Position numbers and translations under genes: made by a program. Below are positions 1 through 6,486 of a stretch of DNA of 7,605 bases, piece by piece. Positions within the stretch are counted from its first letter, which is position 1; each line of letters opens with the position of its first letter. The DNA is from UBA1151 sp963579925. GTDB lineage: Bacteria; Chloroflexota; Dehalococcoidia; Lucifugimonadales; Lucifugimonadaceae. The stretch is taken from positions 1 to 7,605 of the forward strand of contig CAUZJA010000141.1 in the NCBI GenBank assembly GCA_963579925.1, written 5' to 3'. The notes under the pieces are model-generated. The model was not told where the DNA came from and did not search any database. It saw only the letters and a list, made by a program, of their open reading frames with translations.

Positions 1-3000
1 AGAGCCTCGTGTGATGCCCTGCACGCTCAGTTGCGCACTCTCCTTTGCCGATCCATTGATGTAAGAACCCATGTACGTGAAGTACCCAAGCGAAGCAATG
101 AGAATCGTGCCAATCAGCGCAACTGCAGCCATGCCATCCCAGCCTGCGATCGCCAGTGGATCGACGAGCAACTGACGTTTGAGCGATCGTGAATCCACTA
201 CGTGAACCACACCACTGGTTCGTCTTCTGACTTCGCTGATGAGCTCTGACAGATCCTCTTCTTCGGTTGAGAAGTAAATCTCGTTTCGGCTGTTCGGAAG
301 AGATTGGCCAAGCGAATCCAGATAGTCGGATACGGCGGCATAGTCCGCGATAACGAACCCGATACGATCAGGATCCAAAGTGGGGAAGTACTCCACCGTG
401 TCCACAATCACCAATGGTGTGAACACTCCAAAAATCTGAGACACAAATGGCACGCCAACCTCAACGGGAATCTCATTCATAAACGACTCACTCGCCAGCA
501 CCGGCAGAGCGTCGCCAAACACAGAGCGGTAGATGCCCCGCACGCCGTTGTCCGTCCCACGCCCCAGCACCAACTGCCCCATCTGATCGCCAGAATGCAT
601 ACCAAGTTCGGGCGGCTCGCTCACCAGAGTGAAAGTTGTGTCCAACCCTTCTGACGTAGCCAAAATGCCCCAGTCATCGCGATCCTCGAACGGAACGACA
701 AGATGGCCTTCAACGCTGCCATCTGGCAGTTGAACCAGCGCGTCCATATCGTCAAATGAGAACGTCGTCGGAGTGCCAGCATCGCCAACAGTCGGTTCAA
801 AGACTTGTATCGACGCGATTCTTGCCGGATAGGTCACCCGATCTGGAATTGCTGACGACTGATAATGCCAATCCGGGCCTTGCAATGGCCCAAGCGTCAC
901 GGTGTGCACGCGGTCGGTTGCGTCTTTCACGGTGACCCACAAGAATAAATTAGCCGCAGGAGGATCGATCTTCGCCCACATGCCCAGCTCAATTGAGCCT
1001 TCTGGTAACAGCACGTCAGGAGCAGATTCGGTAATCGTGATCGTCTCAAGCAGCGGGCTCAGCGGAGCATTCGCGAAGTCATCACGGAACCAGGAGATAT
1101 CGGCAAACGCCTGTGGATCCAGAGCAAATAGTTCAAACTCTTCCCCCTCACCTGTGGTCCCAAAGTTGGCGGAGCCCTTCAGTCCCAGAGCGGTAGCATC
1201 GATCCCGGATATGGAACCCAGCTCCCGCATCGTCGATCCGCCAATTCCACCCTCAGCCGTTATATTCTCAATGTGAAAGTCACTGGCCGTCTCATATTGA
1301 ATACGCTGGTCAGCGCTGAGTTCCAACGTACCTGACAGTGTTCCAGCAAGCACGCCAAGACCCGAAGCAAGCACCAGCAGCAGAATCGGCCATGCGTACT
1401 GGTATGGGCTGCGAGCAAGCTTCCACAGCGCCATCGCAACCCACACCGGCGCTCGCCGACCAGCAATCGCGCTGATGACGCGGAGCACCAACGGGAATAT
1501 GCGTAGGGAAATTAGCGCCGCCGCCACAAGAATGAGAACGGGCCCAAACATCGCTGCAATATCTATGCTCTGCTCACCTGAAGAATCCGTGACCACGATA
1601 CTTTGCTGCGTTCTCAGCTCCCAGATGACAAGGCCACCAAGAATCAATATGACGAAGTCCAGATAAAACCTCTGGAATAGCGGCTTACGGGTTGGCCGCG
1701 CCGCCAGTACCTTCTCTGCCACAACGCTGTTTCGAGCCTGAATTACGGCCGGAACAACAAGGATGACCGTAGTAGCGATTCCCGCCGCAATCGCCGCCGC
1801 AAACGGGACCCACGATAACTCCACAGGCAGCGCATTACCTCGGGTGATGATCTCGTAAGACCCAATACGCCCAAGTTGAGAAATGATCAGAAGCGCCACA
1901 AAGGGAGCAGCGATAACCGGCACGGCCACTATTGGGAACAACTCAAGCGCATACATCCGAGCAACCTGCGCGGTACTGATGCCACGACTACGCAGCATCG
2001 AGATATCTTCACGACGTTTGTGCACCAGGATGCCTGACACCAGATACAGGTAGTACGCAGCCACGCTCATAAGCAAAGCGCCCATCAAGTAAGTAGGCGT
2101 CTGCGAGAAGATGGCTCGCCTCTGCAAACTCTCATACGTGGCAAGCGGCCCAGTTCCCACGCGCGCCCGAGGAATACGTTTTTGAACAATATCCTCAAAG
2201 TCATTGATACCGGAGATCAGGTCGCCCCTCAACTCACCTTTGAGCGCCTCCGGATCCAAATAAAGGAACCACACGCCCCGTCCCACGGCTATCGGACTGT
2301 CCGCCGTGATCTTCCAGATGGCGTCACCACGCATAAACATCGCCAACGGAGGAGGGAGTTGAGCGGGATTAGATGATGCTGGTGTGATAAAGGCTGGAGC
2401 AAGTCCGCCCCAGAACGGATCTTCGACGTCAATTGGTTCAAAAGTACCCGCCACCACAGCAATAAATCGACCAAACTCGTTCGGGGTCGCCCCAACTTGC
2501 AGCACATCCCCCAGCGAGACTCCCAGTTCAGTCGCGCGCTCATGGGGAATCATTATCTCGACAACAGGCTCATCGCCTTCTTGATTCACGACTTCGCTGG
2601 CAGGGCCACCAGATGTAAATCGAACGTGCGACTCCAGGTGTGATAGTCGCTGAAGCACGCCAAGCGGGAAGAAATTGCCGTTCACGCCCGGAAGGAAGCG
2701 CACTCCCTCTTCAATCGGTCCCCAGAGTACCCGCGGCGTCTGTACGAAATCGCCGTAACCCTCAATCAGCCCTTCAAGAGGCTCAGCCGACTCAAGAACC
2801 ACCGCCTCACCCTCTTCGAAGACCGTGGCGGTAAACGGCATCCGAATATTTGTAACGGTCAGAGATTCGTTGCCCGGCACCAGATCAACGGTCGCGCGCT
2901 CAACCCGAACGCGTTCCAAACTTCGCACGTATATCCACGCGCCAGACAGCACAGTTGCAGCAATCAGAACACCCGCGAAAATTGCAGCAAGCAGCGATGC

Positions 3001-3069
3001 ATCAGACCGCGAGCGTCGCTGCAGGATGCCAGAAGAACCAACAGATGAAATGCCGCGATTATCGGGCAG
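1..3069 (-). CDS. FtsX-like ABC transporter permease, very large, C-terminus cut by window edge
   Basis: The frame is open without a stop from 3069 down to base 1 (1023 codons). Counting from CTG at 3069, a hydrophobic segment lies at about residues 25-47, followed by an extracytoplasmic domain to about 325. A first FtsX-type core follows, with membrane segments near 326-346, 376-400 and 420-445. After the first segment comes the basic loop KRREDISMLRSRG, the typical FtsX/MacB/LolC loop before the second core helix. Further segments lie near 472-490, 508-530 and 558-580. A second large outer domain spans about 585-975, and a last visible segment lies near 978-1002, where a second core begins; about two more helices should lie beyond the window. 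The family works with an ABC ATPase in lipid, lipoprotein or peptide export or in mechanotransmission. The substrate is unknown and no ATPase gene is in the window. The family call is confident but the start is not: no ATG occurs before the first helix, GTG at 2952 lies inside it, and CTG at 3069 has AAGGGG six bases upstream. Confidence 0.88.
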   Translation of the reverse strand, partial: MPDNRGISSVGSSGILQRRSRSDASLLAAIFAGVLIAATVLSGAWIYVRSLERVRVERATVDLVPGNESLTVTNIRMPFTATVFEEGEAVVLESAEPLEGLIEGYGDFVQTPRVLWGPIEEGVRFLPGVNGNFFPLGVLQRLSHLESHVRFTSGGPASEVVNQEGDEPVVEIMIPHERATELGVSLGDVLQVGATPNEFGRFIAVVAGTFEPIDVEDPFWGGLAPAFITPASSNPAQLPPPLAMFMRGDAIWKITADSPIAVGRGVWFLYLDPEALKGELRGDLISGINDFEDIVQKRIPRARVGTGPLATYESLQRRAIFSQTPTYLMGALLMSVAAYYLYLVSGILVHKRREDISMLRSRGISTAQVARMYALELFPIVAVPVIAAPFVALLIISQLGRIGSYEIITRGNALPVELSWVPFAAAIAAGIATTVILVVPAVIQARNSVVAEKVLAARPTRKPLFQRFYLDFVILILGGLVIWELRTQQSIVVTDSSGEQSIDIAAMFGPVLILVAAALISLRIFPLVLRVISAIAGRRAPVWVAMALWKLARSPYQYAWPILLLVLASGLGVLAGTLSGTLELSADQRIQYETASDFHIENITAEGGIGGSTMRELGSISGIDATALGLKGSANFGTTGEGEEFELFALDPQAFADISWFRDDFANAPLSPLLETITITESAPDVLLPEGSIELGMWAKIDPPAANLFLWVTVKDATDRVHTVTLGPLQGPDWHYQSSAIPDRVTYPARIASIQVFEPTVGDAGTPTTFSFDDMDALVQLPDGSVEGHLVVPFEDRDDWGILATSEGLDTTFTLVSEPPELGMHSGDQMGQLVLGRGTDNGVRGIYRSVFGDALPVLASESFMNEIPVEVGVPFVSQIFGVFTPLVIVDTVEYFPTLDPDRIGFVIADYAAVSDYLDSLGQSLPNSRNEIYFSTEEEDLSELISEVRRRTSGVVHVVDSRSLKRQLLVDPLAIAGWDGMAAVALIGTILIASLGYFTYMGSYINGSAKESAQLSVQGITRGS

Positions 3070-3075
3070 TTATGT

Positions 3076-3081
3076 CCCCTT
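3076..3081 (-). promoter_or_regulatory. Candidate ribosome binding site for the permease CTG start
   Basis: Read on the minus strand this is AAGGGG, six bases before CTG at 3069-3067. It is the only purine-rich Shine-Dalgarno-like motif at proper distance from any possible start ahead of the first transmembrane helix. It supports a CTG start but does not prove one. The same bases also sit inside a short reading frame from ATG 3096 that ends at TAA 3070-3072, directly before the CTG and in the same phase. Confidence 0.35.
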
Positions 3082-3091
3082 GATCTTCAAA

Positions 3092-3120
3092 TACATAGCC
3101 AGTGCTAATGCTTTGTTCAA
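3092..3120 (-). promoter_or_regulatory. Weak sigma70-like promoter candidate for the permease
   Basis: On the minus strand TTGAAC (3120-3115) is followed after 17 bases by TATGTA (3097-3092). The -35 box matches four of six consensus bases and the -10 box only three, so this is weak. The optimal spacing and an A/T-rich stretch just upstream (about 3125-3160) add some support. Transcription would start near 3085, leaving a leader of about 16 bases before CTG 3069. Confidence 0.25.
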
Positions 3121-3171
3121 AGCCCTATCCAAAAATCAGCATGACACTGAAATTAAATCGAGTACGAACCA

Positions 3172-3253
3172 CTTGTGTGCGTCGACTTCAGTCCGACTGG
3201 CACAGTCTCTCCAGTCGTACCATCGCACAAGAGAAGTCGATGCACATCACAAG
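3172..3253. repeat. Long imperfect inverted repeat (nested hairpin) in the divergent intergenic region
   Basis: The left arm at 3172-3189 (CTTGTGTGCGTCGACTTC) pairs with the right arm at 3233-3253. There are 18 base pairs, including one G-T wobble, with a single three-base bulge in the right arm. A second perfect seven-base stem lies inside: CGACTGG at 3194-3200 and CCAGTCG at 3211-3217. The structure lies between the permease and the protease, more than 100 bases from either start. It could be an operator, a structured RNA, a terminator for read-through or a remnant of a small element. There is no U-tract, so a classic terminator is unlikely. Confidence 0.6.
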
Positions 3254-3360
3254 AACTTGCTATTCCCTGTGCGTTGAATAACCGGTGGATTATATGCCCG
3301 TCCGCAACCCACTTCTCCAAGATCGGCATCGAAGTGAAAGGTAAGACAGACCACATCACA

Positions 3361-3366
3361 TATAAT
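3361..3366 (+). promoter_or_regulatory. Consensus -10 box upstream of the protease gene
   Basis: The bases are exactly TATAAT, 35 bases before the protease ATG. No good -35 hexamer lies 16-18 bases upstream; GTGAAA at 3334-3339 is too far away. Transcription from here would begin near 3373 and give a leader of about 28 bases. That leader has no evident Shine-Dalgarno motif before ATG 3401. Confidence 0.4.
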
Positions 3367-3400
3367 TCGACTTCCTTTCCGTCGGCATTCATCTCAAATC

Positions 3401-4486
3401 ATGATCAAAACGAGCCCCAGCCCCACAAAGCATCTAGTCGCTCTAATTTCGGCTGTCATTTTCCTGGTGGTGGCGTGCACTACGGATGACCCCGTAGATC
3501 CCACCGTTTCAGATCCAACCCTCACACCCACAACAGTAACCTTCCCGCCGACGGCAACTTCGTTCGCTCTGCCGCCCAATATCCCATCGCTTCCTTCAAC
3601 TGCGGATATTGTCGAAAACGTCAGCCCATCGGTAGTGCATATTCAAGTCAGGACAAGGTTCGGAGACTCATCTGGAACCGGCGTGATTCTTGAAGAAGAC
3701 GGCATCATCCTGACCAATCAGCACGTGATTGAGGGAGCCGTATCCATCAGCGTCGCACTCACCAATGACGAGGTGTTCGAAGGAACCGTTATCGGAGAAG
3801 ATGAGTCGGTAGACATCGCTGTAATTAAGATTGAAGCTGAAGGTCTCCAGCCAGCCCTACTTGGAGACGCATCAAAACTCCGGGTTGGCGAGGACGTCAT
3901 AGCGATCGGCCACGCGCTTGGTCTTGCTGGCGGCCCCACCGTCAGCAAAGGCGTGGTGAGCGCGCTGGGCAGAACCGTCAATCAAGGCACCGAACAGCTC
4001 ACCGATCTCATTCAGACGGACGCAGCGATTAACCCCGGCAACTCTGGCGGCCCACTGCTCAATGCCAGAGGCGAGGTGATCGGCATCAGCACCGCTCGGC
4101 TAGAATCCGGCGAAGGTATTGGCTTCGCAATTGAGATCAATCTTGCGCAGGCCGTCGTCAAGCAGCTAATCCACCAGAGCACTCTAGCCCCCGGAACCAT
4201 CGGTATTCGGGCCATAGACATCACCCCTGCTCTAGCCCAGATCATTGGCCTTCCGGTTACGCGTGGTGTTGGCATCATTGAGATGGAAAATGGTGGACCG
4301 GCCCAACTGGCCGGTCTGGAGATTGACGACATCATCATTCGCATCAACGAAGAGACGATTCGCGACAACTCTGACCTCTCAAAATTCATGCGCGCTCATC
4401 GCCCCGGAGAGGAAGTGACGATTACAATCGTCCGCGGACAGCAACTATTCCAGGCACTAGCAACGTTAGGCGGACCTACCCAGTGA
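3401..4486 (+). CDS. HtrA/DegP-type serine protease, lipoprotein, one PDZ domain
   Basis: This 361-residue protein begins with a basic stretch and a hydrophobic segment ending in the lipobox LVVAC, so it is predicted to be lipidated at Cys26 and tethered outside the cytoplasmic membrane. A Thr/Pro/Asp-rich linker (about 27-66) precedes a trypsin-like domain (about 68-260). The full triad is visible: His108 in TNQHVIEG, Asp138 in SVDIAVIKI and Ser215 in GNSGGPL. One PDZ domain follows (about 262-357). The family degrades or refolds damaged envelope proteins, and the PDZ domain recognises exposed C-termini. The length fits one-PDZ (DegS/HtrA-like) proteases. ATG 3401 is chosen because the signal peptide begins there, although no Shine-Dalgarno is visible; a TATAAT box lies 35 bases upstream. 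The stop overlaps the start of the SDR gene. The gene is intact and the call is secure. Confidence 0.93.
   Translation: MIKTSPSPTKHLVALISAVIFLVVACTTDDPVDPTVSDPTLTPTTVTFPPTATSFALPPNIPSLPSTADIVENVSPSVVHIQVRTRFGDSSGTGVILEEDGIILTNQHVIEGAVSISVALTNDEVFEGTVIGEDESVDIAVIKIEAEGLQPALLGDASKLRVGEDVIAIGHALGLAGGPTVSKGVVSALGRTVNQGTEQLTDLIQTDAAINPGNSGGPLLNARGEVIGISTARLESGEGIGFAIEINLAQAVVKQLIHQSTLAPGTIGIRAIDITPALAQIIGLPVTRGVGIIEMENGGPAQLAGLEIDDIIIRINEETIRDNSDLSKFMRAHRPGEEVTITIVRGQQLFQALATLGGPTQ
4468..4474 (+). promoter_or_regulatory. Ribosome binding site supporting the GTG start of the SDR gene
   Basis: AGGCGGA lies eight bases before GTG 4483, inside the end of the protease gene. Together with the GTGA overlap at 4483-4486 it supports GTG as the start and suggests coupled translation. 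Confidence 0.5.
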
Positions 4487-5334
4487 CAAGCTCCAGCGTT
4501 CCACTTCCAGAGTTCCCATACCTTGAAGGCGAGCCTCTCCTCGGCAAGGTGGCAATCATCACCGGTGCAGGCCGCATCCGTTCCATCGGACGTGCTGCGG
4601 CAATTCTCCTAGCTCGTCTGGGCGCAGACGTAGTGGTAACCGGAACCGGACGCTCACCAGACCGCTACCCGGACGAAGAAAAGGCCGCCGGATGGCGCGA
4701 CATCGAAAGCGTTGCCGACGAAATAAGAGGCCTTGGCAGGCGCTCTATGACCGCCGTCCTGGATGTAACAGACGCTGAAGCTGTGGAAATCTTCTTCGGC
4801 AACGTCATCGACGAAATGGGCCGCGCAGATTTCCTTGTAAACAACGCCGCCGCCCCCATGGGCGCAGACCGTGTGCCAATGACCGAAGTCGACCGAGACG
4901 TCTTCCGGTGGGTCGTAGAGGTCAAAGTAATGGGCGCCTTCTACCTCTCGCAACTCATGGCAAGGCAACTGCTAGCGCAAAACGAGGGCGGCTCAATCGT
5001 GTCCATCTCCTCGATGGCAGGAAAAACCGGCTCCCCCAACAACCTCGCCTACAACGCCGCCAACTTCGCCCTCAACGGCATGACCCAGTCCATGGCGAAA
5101 GAGCTTGGCCCGCACGGAATCACAGTCAACGCAGTCTGTCCCGGCCTAATCCCCACCGCCCGATGGGGCGACAAGGACACCACCTCCGAAGAAAAAATGG
5201 CTCCGATTCCAGCAGGCCGCCCCGGCAAATTCGAAGAAGTAGCAGAGCTAATCGCCTTCCTCTGCACCCCCTCCTCCCGCTACATAAACGGCCAGGCAAT
5301 CAACATAGACGGCGGCCGCGTCACCGAGCACTAG
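4483..5334 (+). CDS. Short-chain dehydrogenase/reductase with an altered catalytic tetrad
   Basis: This 283-residue cytoplasmic protein has the classical SDR Rossmann fold. It shows the glycine-rich motif TGAGRIRSIG (27-36), Asp94 before VT in the adenine pocket, NNAA (120-123), ISS with Ser177, Tyr190, the PG motif after β6 (VNAVCPGL) and a C-terminal GQAINIDGG. Arg31 and Arg57 and the lack of an acidic residue at the end of β2 suggest NADP(H), which is inference. The active site is odd. In the usual Asn-Ser-Tyr-Lys tetrad, the YxxxK Lys is Asn194 (YNAAN) and the helix-4 Asn (NLxGxF) is Lys148 (KVMGAF). Asn and Lys are thus exchanged. Tyr190 and Ser177 keep the normal 13-residue spacing. The gene overlaps the protease stop by four bases (GTGA), implying one transcript. 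The substrate cannot be told, and a FabG-type reductase label would be unsafe. Confidence 0.93.
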   Translation: MTSSSVPLPEFPYLEGEPLLGKVAIITGAGRIRSIGRAAAILLARLGADVVVTGTGRSPDRYPDEEKAAGWRDIESVADEIRGLGRRSMTAVLDVTDAEAVEIFFGNVIDEMGRADFLVNNAAAPMGADRVPMTEVDRDVFRWVVEVKVMGAFYLSQLMARQLLAQNEGGSIVSISSMAGKTGSPNNLAYNAANFALNGMTQSMAKELGPHGITVNAVCPGLIPTARWGDKDTTSEEKMAPIPAGRPGKFEEVAELIAFLCTPSSRYINGQAINIDGGRVTEH

Positions 5335-5368
5335 CCCTGGCGCGCTCTCGGTTCGCGGTCACACTCCA

Positions 5369-5407
5369 TTGGTAGGGGCAGGTTTCAAACCTGCCCCCGA
5401 TCACCAA
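5369..5407. repeat. REP/MITE-like palindrome
   Basis: The core is an 11-base perfect inverted repeat, GGGGCAGGTTT (5375-5385) and its complement (5387-5397), around a single central C. An outer pair TTGGT (5369-5373) and ACCAA (5403-5407) extends the symmetry. The nine-base direct repeat ACACTCCAT lies on either side (5361-5369 and 5411-5419), which could be a target-site duplication. The elements of this kind I know are dispersed, non-coding repeats in environmental bacterial genomes; copy number here cannot be judged from one window. Confidence 0.6.
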
Positions 5408-5457
5408 CAAACACTCCATCAGCCACCGCAACATCGCTCACCCGAACGCCGATAGCG

Positions 5458-5474
5458 GCGGGTCTAAGACCCGC
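5458..5474. repeat. Second short palindrome, GCGGGTCT arms
   Basis: GCGGGTCT (5458-5465) and AGACCCGC (5467-5474) form a perfect eight-base inverted repeat around one A. It is built like the palindrome at 5375-5397: a G-rich arm, a T-containing tip, one central base, then the mirror arm. The sequence differs, so it may be another class of the same kind of element, or a terminator stem. Confidence 0.5.
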
Positions 5475-5526
5475 TCTTCCGCGACCGAATAAACCAGACC
5501 CTCAAACGCAATAGCACATCCCACCA

Positions 5527-5564
5527 GCCATCCCTGCGACACACCCCATCCGCCATCCCTGCGA
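5527..5564. repeat. 13-base direct repeat next to a small hairpin
   Basis: GCCATCCCTGCGA occurs at 5527-5539 and again at 5552-5564, 25 bases apart. The second copy continues into a stem, TCCCTGC against GCAGAGA (one mismatch) around GAAG. This resembles the dispersed repeats of the form CCCTGCGAAGGCAG seen between genes in many bacteria. The first copy lacks the second stem half and looks like a partial copy. Confidence 0.45.
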
Positions 5565-5658
5565 AGGCAGAGACCCAGATTTCCAGACATGAACAAAGTG
5601 AGAGTGCCGACGTCCATGAGCGGCAATTGCCAAGACGCGAGTGCGTGGGATTGGGATA

Positions 5659-5696
5659 GGGAAGGTTCCCTGAGGAAACTCGAAGCGCACCTTCCC
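5659..5696. repeat. Hairpin with GGGAAGGT arms
   Basis: GGGAAGGT (5659-5666) and ACCTTCCC (5689-5696) form an eight-base perfect stem with a 22-base loop. The alternative fold AGGGAA-GG-TTCCCT (5658-5671) uses the left arm only. It lies about 57 bases beyond the DUF1028 stop on the minus strand and could terminate that transcript, although no clear U-tract follows. Confidence 0.35.
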
Positions 5697-5752
5697 GGCA
5701 TCAACCAATCAACGCCCAAAAACCGCGCTACACGTGCCCCCAGCGCCCGCGC

Positions 5753-6460
5753 TCAATGCCTGCATGGCATATGCCGCCGCGTCCAAACCTCCTGCGCCTC
5801 CAAAGTAGACGGCGACCGCTGCCGCTCATCGTAGTAAGGCGCGTACGTGGAATACAACTCATACACCCGCCTCAGCTCATCAACCGCCGCCTCATGAGCA
5901 TCAACGCGAAGATCGGTAGTCGCAACAACACCATCGCCATAAACCAGCAACACCGACGACCGCTCAGCCAAATGATTCCCCGACGAAGGCTCCTGCCCAC
6001 CCGCGTCCCGCCCCGCTTCAAGTCCCGCCAGTAATCGAGCAGCGAGAGGCCCACTTTCAGCTTCGAAGCCACTCATCATGCCGTCCACCACATGCCGCCC
6101 GGCGAGTCCGTTACCCATAGTCAGCGCATCTCGGGTAATCGCGTGACCCGACCAATCACGAGCGTGCGAACCCGTGTGAATCGCGATCGGGCTCTCAATC
6201 GGAACGATTCCGACCTGCCGATATTCGAAATCTCGGTCGTTTGCCTCCATCGCCATTAGCGCCACTTTGGCGGAAGCATCGTTGTCGAGAGCGTCCAGGC
6301 CCATAAATCCAAGATCAGCATTCGTAAACGCCTGCGTTGAAACCGCGCCAAGCCCCGGTGAGATATGCGGGCAAGTCGCCCCCACCGCCAGCGAGTACGT
6401 CGCTATTCCAATCCCAAGCTCGCCAGTCTCAGGATCACGCGCCATGATCGTGTATGTCAT
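5753..6460 (-). CDS. DUF1028 family protein (Ntn-hydrolase-like fold)
   Basis: The 235-residue protein spans the whole DUF1028 family. It starts with MTYTIMARDPETGELG and continues through VGATCP (26-31), the STQAF-N segment (41-47), EYRQVGIV (78-85), HTG (94-96), W-SGH (102-105), GNGLAG (115-120), GPLAARLLAGLEAG (136-149) and a late DLRVD (182-186). The family has an Ntn-hydrolase-like fold in a structural-genomics structure, but its reaction is not established, so no function is claimed. There is no signal peptide, hence probably cytoplasmic. The insert between the AGG segment (152-154) and LLV (170-172) reads QEPSSGNHLAER, unlike the usual short basic stretch. ATG 6460 is supported by AGGA seven bases upstream and by the family N-terminus. 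The gene follows the broken propeller gene by 26 bases on the same strand, so they are likely cotranscribed. Confidence 0.9.
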   Translation of the reverse strand: MTYTIMARDPETGELGIGIATYSLAVGATCPHISPGLGAVSTQAFTNADLGFMGLDALDNDASAKVALMAMEANDRDFEYRQVGIVPIESPIAIHTGSHARDWSGHAITRDALTMGNGLAGRHVVDGMMSGFEAESGPLAARLLAGLEAGRDAGGQEPSSGNHLAERSSVLLVYGDGVVATTDLRVDAHEAAVDELRRVYELYSTYAPYYDERQRSPSTLEAQEVWTRRHMPCRH

Positions 6461-6486
6461 GGCACCATCCTAACGCCCCATCGCCT

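Larger units (their letters stand above)
5335..5752. other. Gene-free strip between convergent genes, rich in palindromes
   Basis: No convincing gene was found between the SDR stop and the DUF1028 stop. Short open frames here run through the palindromes on both strands and show no motifs, so I treat them as chance. The strip holds two near-perfect palindromes, a 13-base direct repeat, a GGCAATTGCC palindrome (5622-5631) and a further hairpin (5659-5696). It probably works as a bidirectional termination zone populated by dispersed repeats. Confidence 0.6.

Noticed and set aside
3030..3072. Possible frameshift joining a lipobox-like LVLLASC stretch to the permease
   Set aside because: The stretch is in another frame, has no start or ribosome site and runs into a stop soon after; a chance resemblance.
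2825..3277. A 150-codon plus-strand frame
   Set aside because: It is antisense to the N-terminal part of the permease, Arg/Ser/Thr-rich, and typical of a mirror frame.
3153..3392. A 79-codon minus-strand frame in the divergent region, starting at ATG 3392
   Set aside because: The amino-acid mix is not absurd, but there is no good ribosome site, no recognised motif, it runs through the long inverted repeat, and its start sits nine bases from the protease ATG and over its promoter region. A small gene cannot be fully excluded.
3175..3489. A 104-codon plus-strand frame overlapping the protease start
   Set aside because: It is out of frame with the protease and covers its signal peptide; no domain features.
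4908..5375. A 155-codon plus-strand frame inside the SDR gene
   Set aside because: It is an out-of-frame, Arg/His/Pro-rich shadow of the SDR, whose motifs are clear.
5438..5719. A 93-codon minus-strand frame in the convergent gap
   Set aside because: It is made of the palindromes and repeats themselves, has no ribosome site, and overlaps a similar chance frame in another phase.
5361..5720. Possible CRISPR array in the repeat-rich gap
   Set aside because: The repeats are of different sequences, palindromic and irregularly spaced; no regular repeat-spacer pattern and no cas gene.
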